The notes below the pieces were generated by a model, which had not been told where the DNA came from, searched no databases, and saw nothing but the letters and a program-made list of their open reading frames with translations. 64,000 nucleotides of DNA from Symbiodinium microadriaticum. Lineage: Eukaryota > Sar > Dinophyceae > Suessiales > Symbiodiniaceae. Of the stretch, positions 8,433-20,984 are shown piece by piece. The stretch is from positions 65,427 to 129,426 of the forward strand of contig LSRX01000538.1 of assembly GCA_001939145.1 (NCBI GenBank), written 5' to 3'. A program made the position numbers and the translations under genes. Each line of letters begins with the position of its first letter. Position 1 is the first letter of the stretch.

Positions 8433-10872
8433 TAAGTAGTCAAAGCTTGACCTAGATTTCCTTGGAAGTTTTTCCCTATGGCTGCCGAGCGTGGTTTGAG
8501 GGTCTGCACGTCACAGCAGGAGTGCATGCCGGACAGCCTGCTAGGAATTCCTGTGAAAGGGATCTGTCCTGTATCCTATGTCCACTGCTTCGGTGGCGAG
8601 CTCCTGGAAACAAAGAACCAATGGCGCTGGCTTGCTTCCCCGTTGATTTTCCATTGTCTTCGATGTGTTGAGGTACCCATGTATGGAGATGAGAACAAAA
8701 ACCACCATGGACCCAAGGCGCTCTTCGAAACTGGATTCACCTGAAGTGACGGCTGCAGAAGTTCGGCTTCTTCTTGGTTGATCCTCGTTGTCCTGGGAGA
8801 GCCTAGGTCCTATGCAGTGAACTCGAAAGTATGGCTACTCACAACAACCAACCGAACAAACACACCAAGGGATTGCTAGCAGTTTGGATCATTCTTGAGT
8901 TCAAGCGATCGTGGACGCACAACGAAATCCCGATGCTGCAGAATTTTGACAGGCTTTTGGTATTCATTTCTGCGGCTTGCAGATGCTGCAGCCGGTAAAC
9001 CGAAAACGGAGAATCCGCCACAACTGTGACCAAGCCTATGTTACAGCACGAAGCGGCCCAAAGAAGCACACGCACGCCATCTGCACCAAGTCATGTGTGC
9101 CTGCACAAAGTCTTGACAGGAGTCCAGGTGGGAGATCGGCCGAGTTGCGCGTGGTCTCGCTCTGGCGAACTTCTGAAGTCTGTTGGGACGTCTACCAGCA
9201 CTGGCTCACCTGAAGCCACGGAAGGTCCTAGCTTAGTCTGCCTCTACCGTTCTGGGCTCTCCACTTCTGGAGGATGTCAGCTTTGTCTTTGCCTGCGGCC
9301 GTAACACCGCTACGAAGATTGACAAAGCAGTTGCCCGGCGACGGGTGCAGCGCACAAGAGCAGTGTCGCAGCGCTATCCTCAGTCTCGGTGGTCTGATAA
9401 GTCCGGGAGTCTGGGCATTTCTGTGCCTTGCTCGCTACTTCGCCTGTAAGTCTTCTGGCCGTCGCCAGCAGTTCTGCACGCTTCGGTCTTGCCAGACCAG
9501 CTTCTTGCTTGTGCTCTGCAAAAATTTCGAAACTCTAGACTCGAAAAGGTCCGTTGACCACTCAGCAACGGAGGTCTCCGCGCCAACACAAGTATCCGTA
9601 AGCTTTGACTCCTCTGTCTGAATAGGATCAAGGTGACCCGCAAGGGCGCAGCAATAACGCGTGCGAGCATCAATGTCAGCATTGAGAAGCATCCCCGGCC
9701 TTGAATCGTGAGCTCAGCCTTGGTCTTCGCACCGGCTGCTCTGCAGCTGCAACAGCATCAAGAAGTGCTGCAACACCCTAACCCATGTTGTCACCGCATG
9801 CACGAGGAAGTGCGTACATGTGCAAACTGCTTGGAGCCACTACTCGTCATGAAGGATGGACCCAAACCTGGATGGCTTTGATTACTGCTTGGGTTCCCTG
9901 CGGCACAGGAGTGAGAGCTCATGATCTGAAGCGACCCAGTTGCTGTTATCCTGAAAGCTGCCCTGCAATTGGAAACTCCCACTGCTAACTGAGATCTAGT
10001 TTTTCTGAGCAGCAAGCCGGTCTTTTGAGAGTTGTGGAGATCGATGGCAAGCGATTTGCAGCAACACAGAACGCACGAGTTCATAAGAAGCACAGCTTTG
10101 AAAAGTTGAGTTCTTGCTTGATACTGTCACGTTTTCGCACTTTCCGTTAGACCTGAAACCAAGGCGGGGTCAAGAACTTGAGCACTAACCTGCTGATAAA
10201 GCTGATCTAAGGCAGCGTAAGACATACCTACTTCTTGTCCTCCCTGGCATGTTGCCAAACGATTAAGGGGCCGCAAGTTATGCCAAGACACAGGGACACA
10301 TCAAGATCACGAGGAGGTCCGTCCAGGTCTGTTCCCAACAGGCTTTCGAGGCCCTGCATGAAGTCCGAGATGCTAATCTCCTGGCAATTCATCTGCGGCA
10401 ACATGCCGGTATTTATCCCATTGCTTTCACCCGGGAACAGAGGCGGATCCTACGTGCTGGGATGTGCGACAGATGCAGCCGCATGGAGGCTTCTGGTACA
10501 GGACCTATAATTATATCCAGGGGATGAACCCAGATCAACACATGAGGATCAAGGACAGTTCAGGATGATTAGTAATCAGCAGATCCAGCGATTCGCGATT
10601 TGCTTCCTGGGGAACTAGCTCGTTAATACTGCCTTTCACATGCAGTGCGCGCACAATTCTTGCCGCACATTCCACCCTGCAGTCGCCGTCTGGATGTGCG
10701 GACGAAGCAGCCAGATCAAAAACAGGTCACGAACTGTTGCGCGGTTATGGCTTGCTATGGTAGTCGACAGGCGGGGACTGCGAACTTGCGGCTTTGCTCT
10801 GGGAGAGAGGGAAACATAAGGGGAAGCGGTGTGCCGTGGCCTAGTACTGCTGGTCGACATTTAAATCTCGAG
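8433..10872. other. Mostly non-coding stretch
   Basis: No convincing gene. The best candidate is a minus frame at 9435-9692 of mixed composition (TSVAEWSTDLFESRVSKFLQ) that could be an exon, but no splice context supports it. No repeats or RNA genes recognised. Confidence 0.4.
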
Positions 10873-11220
10873 CTAGCAGTCATGTATCGACATTGTTGAT
10901 ACCAGCATGCAAGAGCATGAAAGACGCCAGGACGACTGTAAAGTAACGCACGACCCCACGAGCACGCTGTAAGGGTCGTGGTGCCAATGTGACAATGTGA
11001 ATGTTGAATTCATATCCGGCAGAGTGCTGCGTCGTTGTGAAAAGCAAAGCATGCAAAGCATGATTGCCAAGAGAGTCGGGGTTTGAGCTCCTTGCGATAC
11101 AGTTGATGATAGCTCCTCGCTGAAAGCCACGGACATCTCAAGATCTTTGTGCGGACTCTGACCGCAAACTGCAGGATGGGAGTTGCAAATGTCAGCAATG
11201 GATGCAGCAATCATTGCCAT
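10873..11220 (-). CDS. ORF of 115 aa with ATG start, unknown
   Basis: ATG at 11220 followed by a protein-like N-terminus (MAMIAASIADICNSH, then KDLEMSVAFSEELSS). The second half is hydrophobic and Cys/Ser rich and may be intron read-through. No family recognised. Confidence 0.25.
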   Translation of the reverse strand: MAMIAASIADICNSHPAVCGQSPHKDLEMSVAFSEELSSTVSQGAQTPTLLAIMLCMLCFSQRRSTLPDMNSTFTLSHWHHDPYSVLVGSCVTLQSSWRLSCSCMLVSTMSIHDC

Positions 11221-12394
11221 CGAATATCACTTCACTGCGAACCCTCGCCTCGCGGCCACATAGTGACATAGAGATCATGTGTGCCTAAGCCTCCTGAGAG
11301 AACTATTGTGGCGTGGTGCGTTGATTGGAGATCCAGGGTGACTTTCCCGCACTTCAGTGCGACAAGCACGCAATGGAGCTTCAAGGCAATTGTTCTGTTG
11401 AACCAGAGGGGTGCGCTGCCATTCAACAATAATATTCCAGGAAAGCAAGAACACAATGGCAAGTGCGAAACTCCCGAGCCTCTGCGTTGGCTGTGTTCAT
11501 TTTCTTAAATACGACCTGGTCCAAAGAACGCATCTTTTGGACTCGCGGTCTGAAGCTGCGGAGCCTCTGCTTGATGTGGTTGAACACCCAATAGTGAAAA
11601 CGACCTGGCCAGGTTTGTCTCCGCAGAGAAGCCTTGTGCAATCATGCTGACAGGCTTTCATGCTCTTGCACCTGCCTTTGAAACCAGGGTTTTCGCAGAG
11701 CTTGTCGAAACTCGTCTAAGCCTCGTTGTGCGAACAGCTTTCCCGTTCCGAAATACAAGAGCAGTTCCAGCCAAAGGCACGGAGGCAGACAGCTCAAGTC
11801 ATGCCTTTGTCAATCTGGCAAAAGCAACCAATCAATAGGTTCTGGATTCTCCGATGAACACCAAACCTAGTCAAAACCACTGAAAGCACACCTGAAGGGA
11901 AGCTCCACCAGTAATTGAACGGATGTCTCAGAAGTCGATTGATATTTGTGAGTAGCCGTTACTCACTGGAAGTGGGCAGAACGAGCAGCAGAACAAAAAG
12001 CATAAGCTCATAAGGCCATTTTGTCATTATCATAGAATCACCCCGGCTTAAACCTTCATCCTAGACCCTACGAACTGAAACTAGAATCCCAAACCCTGAG
12101 GCCTAAATCCGAAATCAGCACCAAAACTTTAAAAGCACTCGGCCTGAAGCCTGGCCCAAAAAACCTGAGACTCGACAGCAGGGACACGTAGGTACGTATA
12201 TACGATAATTACTCTTTGTTTACAGTACGGAAGCATATCTAATTTCGGCTTGCTCCAGTCTTGTGCATGGGTTCTGAAGGTTTTTGCCGGCGGCAGTTTT
12301 GCACAGGGTTGGAGGCTGGAGGGCGGGGCAGTCTTTCAGATGGTTAGGGGCTCGGCCGGGGCGGGTCCGGGCGGGCGTCTCAAACCTCCTAATC
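11221..12394. other. Non-coding stretch with weak CCCTAAA-like sequence
   Basis: Short frames only. Between 12040 and 12180 there are scattered CCTAAA/CCCTGA/CCCAAAC words on the plus strand, a very degenerate form of the telomere-like sequence seen clearly at 42.9-43.3 kb. This could also be chance. Confidence 0.35.
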
Positions 12395-12660
12395 CTGGAT
12401 GTGGAATTTGTGCTCCTTCTGGTGCTGTGTTTGTGCTTCCAAGTCGTACTGCTTCTGGTGTTATTTTTTTGCTCTAGGGCTTGTGCTTCCAAATTGTGCT
12501 CGTTCTGGTGTTAATTTCCCTGCTCTAGTTTTGTTTGTGTTTTCGAAGTGTGCTCTTCCTGGTGCTGTTTTTCCTGCTCTAGTTTTGTAGTTCGTGCTTC
12601 CGAATTGTGATCCTTCTGGTGCTGCTTTTCCTGCTCTCGGTGTGTGTCTTCCTAGTCTGT
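12395..12660. repeat. Degenerate minisatellite, ~53-55 bp unit, 4-5 copies
   Basis: Each unit contains a form of GTGCTTCCAAATTGTGCT, then CTGGTGTT or CTGGTGCT, then CCTGCTCTAGTTTT. Copies differ at several positions and the last decays into the CTG-rich sequence at 12670-12720. It makes open frames on both strands, which explains the ORFs there; those are not genes. Confidence 0.8.
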
Positions 12661-12719
12661 TCCTCGCACGGTCCTGCTGGTGCTGCTGCTGCCGGCGGGG
12701 GTGCTGGTGCTGGGTGCTG

Positions 12720-15700
12720 GTGGTGGTGATGGACAGAGGGAAGGGCATGAACGAGGAAGGGGCCCCAGGTTACGAGCGATGGAGGCCCCAAACAGATAAC
12801 ACCAGTCAGGCTTTGATTCTTGTGCTTTTCGCTCTAGATAAAAGAGCAGCGGGGTATTTTCCGACAGTGGGCCGGGGCTACACCCAAGATATTCAACCGT
12901 TCGATGTTCGATGAAAACCCTCAAAGGTTCGAGCCATTGTACCCGGCCCGCCTTGGAGCATAGGCATGAGAAGATCAGCGTCTCGTCACATCAACACAAA
13001 TTAGCGACACAACTCAGAATCCACGTTGTGAACTGCACGACACCGGGGAATCGCACAACGTCGGAGTCTGTGATTGCTTTCGTTATGCAGTGATGCCTGG
13101 AGAAGAAATGATGAGATGATGAGGTTCAAATTCTTCGAATTTTCCAAGCTTCTCCTGCATTTGAAAGGCAGGCCATGAAAAACGAAAGCTCAGCAGGCTT
13201 TTTTTCGCATGAGCGCTTCATTTCACAGAACCATCCGCTACTCAAAGGCAATAAATCCTGCATCTTATAGAAGCCTCATTTCAAGACCAACCCACATTTC
13301 AGAGACAAGAACCAATCTGCTAGCAAACGCTGGCCTCAGGACGTGCGTGCAAGACCATTCAGCTGACACCAGATGTACTTCCAAATGCTGACGTCTGCCC
13401 TAATGCCAAGTTCGCAGACTAGAGAGATGTGCACAAAGTGATCTGAACTCTACAGAAGTGACACCTGACCGACATATGACACTACTTCATGCTTACTGCA
13501 GTCTGTCCGACTCAGCACACGCCACTGACCACGAGAACTTTCCATGACACAGACACATACAGACACACAGACAACGGAGACATCGCGCAAGCAGCAATCT
13601 ACTCCCTCTCCACGCCCCGCCCCGGAAGCAGCGAACCCTGTGAAACGTTCCCTCTCCCCTCCCCCCTCCCGCCCCGTCCCCCCCAACCCAAAAGCACCAA
13701 CTCCTGTGAAACGCTCGGTCTACCACCCTAAATTGATGCCATCACTAAGTTCGCTGCTTTCTGGCGCTCGTCTGCCCCATTGTACGTCTGCTTGACTCAA
13801 GCCGCACTCCGGGAGATCTTGCGACATGCTCGTGATGCATGTCAGTGAGGCCAATGCACCACAACCCTCCCATAAAGAATAAGCGTGCAATAAGATACCA
13901 GTAGAAAAGCCGAGCGGATCGAAATCAGTACTGCGAGGAACCTGGCATCGACCCAACCCAGAAAGCCTGCAATGCAAGCACAAGACTCTGATGCTGCAGT
14001 TGATGAGCCCAATGCCAGCGCAGCACAAGGCCTACGGCCTACGAATACCACGACTCATGGACACCGCGTGGCTCGCAGACCCTCCTTTTCCCAACAGCAC
14101 CAGCCAACAGAAGCCCAAAAGACAGCGAAAGCCTGAGGGCCTGAGGGCACCACTCATCTCCCCAGAGCGGTCTACGTCGGCCGCAATGAACAGGTGCTGC
14201 AAGCAAGGCAAAATGCATGTTTACCGCTGGCGCCCTCGCAAGCAGCCCTGCTTGGCAAACGATTACAGAAATCTTGCATCATGGTACATTCTCTCCCTCT
14301 CGTTTCACCTTCCTGCTTTCGCGAGTGTTTGGGAATATCTTGCATTGATACAGCCTCTGTAGCAGAGACGAGCCATACTCAGGTTTGTGGCTGAGACTTC
14401 AGTTGCAGTTCACAGCTGTGAACTGAGCTATAAACCATCGGCCATGGGGGAAGGTACGATGAAGAAACCTACCCTGGCTACCATGGTAGATGTGATGATC
14501 TGGCCGATAGTCGGCGCTGGAGCAATCATTTTAATAAACACAACTGCGCACTGAAACACAGACACAGAAAAATAGACACACAAACAAACAGATAGACATC
14601 ATAGCGTGTGATTTCGCTTTCACCATCCTCATCTTGATGTTCCTTAATCGGACACTGATCCTCAGTGGCTGCAAGTGGCCGCGTAGTAGCGGCCGTCGCG
14701 GAGCCATTTCTGTTGAACGCTTTTCTCTGTGTTTTAGCCGCAGCAGCGCGCCACTCGCTTGAACTGGAGAGTAGCGACAAAGTTGTCTGATTACAAACGC
14801 TACGACAATTGCAAGTGCACGATCAGGCGTCCGTTGTCGAGTCACAGCCATTTTACCGCTGTCTTCGTTGGTCGAAAGCTCTCTGCCCCGCTTTGCATGA
14901 CGTCAAAGTGCACCGAAGTCACTGGTGGTCGACTTATACAGTGGCACTCGCCACAGACATGCGCAGGTTTGCACAAAGCACGGCAAATCTTTGCGATGCA
15001 CACGCGCGCGCACGCACACACAGAGAGACACATGCATTCCGCGAAAAAGGAAACCACCGAAGCAGAGCACACTGTTTAGGACCCCATTGCCACATTATGC
15101 AACGAACTGCAGGAATCTGTAGGAAGGATCCGAGCCAGACATGCAGTTTTGATGGCAGAGGACCTGAATGAATGTCCGCGCACGGCTGGCGAGACTCTGA
15201 CAAGATCGGACCCCACAGATGCCTTATCGGCAGGCAGATAACCTACCGGCAGGCAGATAACCTACCCGCAGCATGGAAACCTGGGCTTGGCCCACCACTC
15301 TCAGAATACTGTACATCCACACAAAACATGGCGAGATGATGAGATGCGGTGGGCTACCAGTAGGAAACAGTAGTGCTGGACACATGGCCAAAGAAACCGC
15401 GCACAGAGTAACAGGAAGACAATCCACTCGAGAGGCTAGTGTGCCATCCAAAACGTTAAATGTAACGGATTAGTAGCAAGTAAATAGTACCCATGCTTCT
15501 ACATACTCGTCAGGGAAAGCCACGGTGCCCAGCCCTGCCATATGATATCAAAAGCACCCATGGTGTGTGTTCCAACCTCCTGCACATTGCCATGCTCTCG
15601 CAGGGCAACGCTGCGGCAGACCCGCTGACGCAGCAGCAACACGGGCCAGGCAGGCATGGGCAGGGTGTGTATGGACGTATGAAAGTGCGCTCGCCCTGAG

Positions 15701-15790
15701 GGCTGGGGACTCCCCTTATCATGGTCAGCAGGTCATACCATCCCACCATCCATGCCATGCCAGGCTGCTATGCAGGGCAGGGCAGAGGGG
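12720..15790. other. Non-coding stretch with short simple repeats
   Basis: No gene supported. Contains a CA/GA-rich stretch at 13538-13580, a CA-rich stretch at 14540-14600, a CG/CA microsatellite at 15000-15032 and an 18-bp duplication (CGGCAGGCAGATAACCTA) at about 15229-15264. Frames of 60-120 codons occur on both strands but none stands out. Confidence 0.4.
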
Positions 15791-15794
15791 CATC

Positions 15795-15895
15795 GCATGG
15801 CATGTGTAGGGCAGGGTCGGGTAGGTAGGGTAGGGTGTATGTGCGGGGGTGGTGGTGGGTGGCGGTCGAGGGTAGGGTAGGGTAGGGCAAGGCAC
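15795..15895 (+). repeat. G-rich (GGGTA)n-type tract
   Basis: Runs of GGGTAG, GGGTA and GGGGTGG on the plus strand with at least four closely spaced G-triplets, so G-quadruplex formation is possible. The unit GGGTAGG differs from the telomeric TTTAGGG. Confidence 0.75.
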
Positions 15896-15910
15896 GGCAG
15901 ATGTGTCCAA

Positions 15911-18057
15911 CTGCCGTCCCCGTGCGACTCGTTAGGACGTTGCTTGCTGAATGAATTGAAAAACACCGCACAGGGCAGATGAGTGCGCAAGCAGGCGTTG
16001 GTTTCGACAGGCGAGAACCGAATCAAAGCTCGAAAAGCCAAAAGTCGATAACACCACAAAGTACATCAGACATCGACATTTTGGCATCATTTTTCGGGCC
16101 TGGGAACCTCCAACTGGCAAATTGCGCTGGATTTGAATCCATGTCGAGTTCCATCCAAGCAGCTACCCAACACATGGACGCATTTGGCTGGGTTTTCGGG
16201 TCAGGCGAAGAAGTACTCTCTCAGTGACGTGCGACCAGACTTGTTGAGTTTGCGCCCTCTGCAGTGGTTATGGGTTTTCGAGAGTGTTCGATATCTGGGC
16301 TTATTGACTTTCGCTTTTCGCCGTAGTTTCGCGTTTTTAGACTTTTCGCCTTTTTTTGCTTCTCGCTTTCCGGCTTTTTTTCGGCATTCTCCGCTGATCC
16401 GCGCGCGCAGCCGTTTGCAGGCAGTGCAGGCAAGGCACGCTGCCATCATGACTATCTTGGTTCACATCATGACTTGAAACAGTGGTCTTGGTGCTCAACG
16501 CGGGGGTCGGTCGGTGCTAGAAGCTCGTTGCTTGGAGCATGATTGCGTGAAGCACCCCAGATTGCAGATGCAGGGCTCTTTCGCGTCGTTAGTGGTACAT
16601 GTCTGGCTTTTGCACGCACACGCATGCACGCTCTCACAAGCGCGCACACACACAACCACAAACAAACAAACACACACACACACACACGCACAAACCCCTC
16701 AAACACGTTTTTCCGACGAGGAGATCCTCGATGTTTTTGGAGGTGACCCAACGGCACCGAGGTCTTTGGAGAATTTCCATCAATGACGAGTCGCAAGGCA
16801 GGCAACATCGTTGTAGCGGCAGGCAGAAGCCAAAACCGCAGGTTTAAGGCCGTACCCATTCAGTTCTGGACAGAACGCAGAATGACACGCCACTCCTCGT
16901 CCAACACAACAGACCGGAGCCTTGGACCATTACAGCATGTCATGCAAACAACAAATCAGAAGATTGCCCTGCTAGCAGCAGGCGACTGGTAACAGTTTTG
17001 TATTGAAGATTCTTCCTACTCATCGCACTCACTGCGCGGTGGTCTTTGTGTCACTACCCGCATCTCCTCCAAGCGCCGGAAGTTTCGTAGCTCCGCTATC
17101 TCCCGGTATGCAACCTGTCTTATTGTGATGAGTTCAGTTGTCACTGCAACATCCTGCTAGCGAGACTGTGCCAAAGCCTGCCTCGAAGGGCTTGTGGAAG
17201 GCACCTGCACAGACTGAAGCAAAACATGCCCGGCACCCTTGCTGTTCGTGCATTTCCAGGGTATACCCTGTGCATGGTATGCTGGTATGCTATTATGCTA
17301 GTGCACCCTCCACAATGGTGTGCCCTTTCTATCCTTCTGTACGAAGCGACTGGTGCTTATGCTTTGCCCAGTGGGATCCGTTGCCCGAGCTCGCCCTTGC
17401 CGCGGGATGCCAGGCGAACTGGACGGGATCTCCGCTTGACATCGAGGAGAGCAGCTCGGCTGCGCATTCTCATCCTCGCCTAGCTTCATCTAGCTTCCCT
17501 ACTGCACGGCCGTGGCACGGAGGGCTTCAACCGGAATGTTCCCAGGAACACGAGGGCACTACGCCAAGGATTGGGATGAATGCTGGGCGCCACCTTGAAG
17601 CCCGCGACCTCTTTCCCGACTGCGCGGAGGAGCGAACACTGACCAGTCACTTGCTCTGCCAGGCTTTTGAGAGGTCCGCTGCTGGCAAGCGCAGTTCACT
17701 GTTTTGCTGGCAGCCGCCGCTAACCTGAAGTTAGGACCGTGCGGTCTCCCGGCTGAGTGAGCAAACCTCTGGCGCGAGTTTGGGCTGTCCGAGCGAGCCA
17801 AAGAACCTTCAGTTCTGCCCTGTCTGCTGTCAGTGATGCTCTTCTGTCTCAACCGATGATTCGTCACTGAGAGGTCGAAGGACTCTGCTGTTCGAGAAGA
17901 CCAGCGCAGTAACAACCCAACTGATATTGCCTGAGACAAGGAAGGTGCTGACACAAACGGGTGGAAAAGGGCTGATTGAGGGTGCTGAAGCAGCGTACAC
18001 TGCCCGAAGCCTGGTTTGAAACAGTAGGAGTAGCAATGGAGTAGTGATAGCAGCAAC
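15911..18057. other. Mostly non-coding, (CA)n tract, one basic ORF
   Basis: A pyrimidine-rich stretch at 16310-16385 on the plus strand is the reverse of a Lys/Arg-rich minus frame (16201-16449, RKKAGKREAKKGEKSKNAK), which might be a basic protein exon or just a purine tract. A (CA)n-type microsatellite lies at 16640-16695. The frames at 17138-17728 (+) and 17559-18098 (-) overlap on opposite strands; neither begins with ATG and neither is recognised. Confidence 0.35.
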
Positions 18058-18060
18058 CAT

Positions 18061-18091
<31 letters not shown>

Positions 18092-18215
18092 CCAGCAACA
18101 GCAGCAGCAGGAGTAGGAGTAGGAGTAGGAGTAGGAGTAGGAGCAGGAGTAGGAGTAGGAGTAGGAGGAGTAGGAGTAGGAGTAGGAGTAGGAGCAGGAG
18201 TAGGAGTAGGAGTAG

Positions 18216-18312
<97 letters not shown>

Positions 18313-18372
18313 CAGTAGCGTAGTCAGAAGTAGTAGTCAGTAGTAGTAGCATTAGTAGCAGTAGCAGTAGCA
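18058..18372. repeat. Compound trinucleotide/hexanucleotide microsatellite
   Basis: In order on the plus strand: (AGC)n at 18058-18107, (AGGAGT)n with AGC interruptions at about 18108-18215, then an almost pure (AGT)n run of roughly 30 units to 18312, then a decayed AGT tail. All frames through it are open, giving spurious Tyr/Ser or Val/Gly proteins. Confidence 0.95.
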
Positions 18373-18677
18373 ACATCGGCTGCGACCGGGCGAATGACGT
18401 CTTTGGGATCGCAGAAGGAGGAGGCATTGGAGTGAGCTGGGTACAGCAGGGTATTGATGGCGTGTTTCCACCATGTTGATTCTGCGACCTTTGCTTGTTG
18501 GGAAACATCCAAACGTTTTTCCCGCTAGCTGACAAAGTGGCACCAACAAGCACACCCACATGAGAAATACTGCTGAAGCAAGCATCAGCTCATAAGTCTT
18601 ATGACCAATACAGCCTAGTAGCAACAGAAGCAGGTATGCCACACTGACAACTTCGAGGTCGGCACGGCCATTAGTTT

Positions 18678-19409
18678 TCACGTTCGCACGACTCCGCCGC
18701 GGGCGGCAGAGGTCCTTGCATCGTTGAGTGCTGATGGGCAGAGCAGCTTCGGATGTTTGTCGTTGCTGGCTACGGTACGCTTCAGTGGCCGATGCACGCG
18801 CGGCCACAAAGGCTTCATCAAACTTGTCCGCTTTGGGCGTGCCTCCAACCTCACCACGCCCTTAGGCGTCTGCACGGCCTTGTGTAGCGTGGGTTCGCCG
18901 CAGCACATGGCAAACATTTCAAGACTTGCAGCATCCACAAACTCTGAGGTTCCTCTTGCAGCCAGGGCACCATGCCAGCTGCTGGCAATGTTCCGGACGA
19001 ACCTGCCCTCGTAAGCCTGTGAGCAAAGATCTGGTTTTGCTATTCTCCTGACAGCTGACGAGCCTGGCACTCCTCCAGGACTGTGCTGACTGCCCGAGAG
19101 GAGATGTTGACATTGTGCCGCAGGATTTGCCCAAAGGGCCAAACCCCGAATCTCTGAGCCGAAATATGGACCCTGCCCAGCTCTGTGCTCGGTCGAGTCA
19201 GGCACTTCGACTGGGGAAAACTGGATGCTCGCATGAAGATGTGAGTACTTAGTATGACTGAGTGTGCGGAAAGGAATAAGCTCGAATAACAAGTAAAGCA
19301 AAGTCTCAAGGGCACGGCAATGCGTTTTATATGTCAGGCTAACAGGCCAAGCAAGCTCAGGCAACATCGAGATGGTGAGATATGGTGGTGTGCACCCGGA
19401 AGTCTGCAA
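18678..19409 (-). CDS. ORF of 243 aa, unknown; best support for its C-terminal half
   Basis: The frame has no ATG at its 5' limit. Its downstream half (18678-19040) is protein-like with balanced charge (RFVRNIASSWHGALAARGTS, then EFVDAASLEMFAMCCGEPTL), while the upstream half is hydrophobic and may be intronic. An opposite-strand frame (18724-19014) is an alternative. No domain recognised. Confidence 0.3.
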   Translation of the reverse strand: MQTSGCTPPYLTISMLPELAWPVSLTYKTHCRALETLLYLLFELIPFRTLSHTKYSHLHASIQFSPVEVPDSTEHRAGQGPYFGSEIRGLALWANPAAQCQHLLSGSQHSPGGVPGSSAVRRIAKPDLCSQAYEGRFVRNIASSWHGALAARGTSEFVDAASLEMFAMCCGEPTLHKAVQTPKGVVRLEARPKRTSLMKPLWPRVHRPLKRTVASNDKHPKLLCPSALNDARTSAARGGVVRT

Positions 19410-19799
19410 GCTCTCCCAGCTGGACCGATTAGCGGCAGCCGGAATCAGGGAGGACCAGGCTCTTAAAGGACTGCTGGAGGCACTTCGAGGGCTGGAGCCT
19501 CGTACCCAGGAGGCTTCTTGGTCGGCCGTCGGTGACTACATAGAGTACCGTTTTGAGAAGATCCTCCAGTGCGAGCAGAGGGCACCGTCAGTGAGGTCCC
19601 GGCAAACATGTTGTTGCTGCTGGATCCCACCCCATCTGCGACACCTTCCGCGAACCCAGTTCCTCCAGCCCGTAACATGTCAAGACCTCAAGGAGGACTG
19701 ATCTGGGAGCGGGTTCCGAAGCGTTCCAAGGATTCGGGAGTCTTTGCAGGTGCGATGGCCACGCATCACAAGTGTGGCCTCGACATTGTCGCATCGTGA
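19372..19799 (+). CDS. Probable exon(s) on plus strand, helical protein of unknown function
   Basis: From 19372 the frame reads as an amphipathic, helical protein (LDRLAAAGIREDQALKGLLE, then ALRGLEPRTQEASWSAVGDY). Near 19575 the good frame changes: a second frame (19569-19799) continues with Pro/Ser-rich sequence ending in GGLIWERVPKRSKDSGVFAG. The switch could be a one-base frameshift or a missed splice. It may continue at 19970-20185 (EKMEESWRVGIALLAAKELS). No family recognised. Confidence 0.35.
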
Positions 19800-20984
19800 G
19801 ATGTGGCGTGCCAAAGAATAGGCTAGCAGAGCGTTTTTGTCCATCCCATGCGCCTTTGTTACAGGGCTCTTGAGCAAAAACGGAGTCATTCCCTCCGTTT
19901 CCCTAGTCAAGCTCACTTTCGTCGTAGTCTGCAGTATCATCCTGGCCGCATGTCGAAAGCCTTTGCAGTTTGGCAAAATGGCAAACATGGCAGAGTGTCG
20001 TCCTCCACAAGGCCGGTGCTGTTCCTGAAAAGATGGAGGAGAGCTGGAGAGTGGGTATCGCCCTGTTGGCAGCCAAGGAACTTTCTCACCGTGACCGCCT
20101 CACGCAGGAAAAATCTACTCATGTTCGCCCCTTCCAGGGTGCAGGGTGCAGAGATGTGCAGAGGAGCGTCTTTCTGAAGTCTTGATGGCGCACTGGTGAC
20201 TCGGCTGTCATGCCTCCGACGGGACTTGGTACGTCGCCATGCTTCCCTCGCCGATACAGTATATCCTGCTCTACAGCGACCAGCGTGGTCTACATCTACC
20301 TTTGCCTGGTGATTTTGCTTTGCACTTGTCAACTTTAATTTAACTGCATGCTGCCGCTTTCCAACACCTGCGCCTGTTGCCACTGGATGTAACTACGGCA
20401 GCACGTGCGACACCATGATGGCAAAGATGATGTTTGGAGACGAGCTAGAGGCTAGAGAGAAGCATGCCCAGCAGACTCCACACTGCTGTGACCTCTGTGC
20501 CGGCTCCGTCTTGTCTTGTTTCACCGCAGATGCCTCAAAGCTTTGATAATGTCCAGAAGACATCAGTAGACAGTTGTCAATGGCTTCTTTCTGTGTCGCC
20601 AGCCGTGGCCGCTTCAACACGCTGCAACTCGACTTTGGCCTTAGCAGACTGCCGGGAAGCCAAAGCGACGGTGCAGGTGGTGCAACTACCGGGCAGTGTT
20701 CCACGCCTCCGACGCAAGCTTTGCGGACATCTCAGCAGCCTGCACTCAACAGCACTAAACAGTTGCTGTGCTCGAAAACGTAAGTCGAGGAAGACATGGC
20801 TTGGCCGGGCAGCGCATTGCTGATTCCGGCAAGAAGAGCAACTATGTATAGCTTGCTGGAAAGCACACATTGTAGTGTTCATGTTCTGAACTCAGAAAGG
20901 AAAACTGTTGACGGTTGGAATGGGATGCAGAAGCAGGATGCCATGACGGCATGTACTAAAGAGAGTTGGAGTGAATACATCTGG

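Noticed and set aside
17864-18559. 231-codon minus-strand ORF with a poly-Tyr/Ser centre
   Set aside because: Created by the (AGT)n and (AGGAGT)n microsatellite; flanks are not protein-like.
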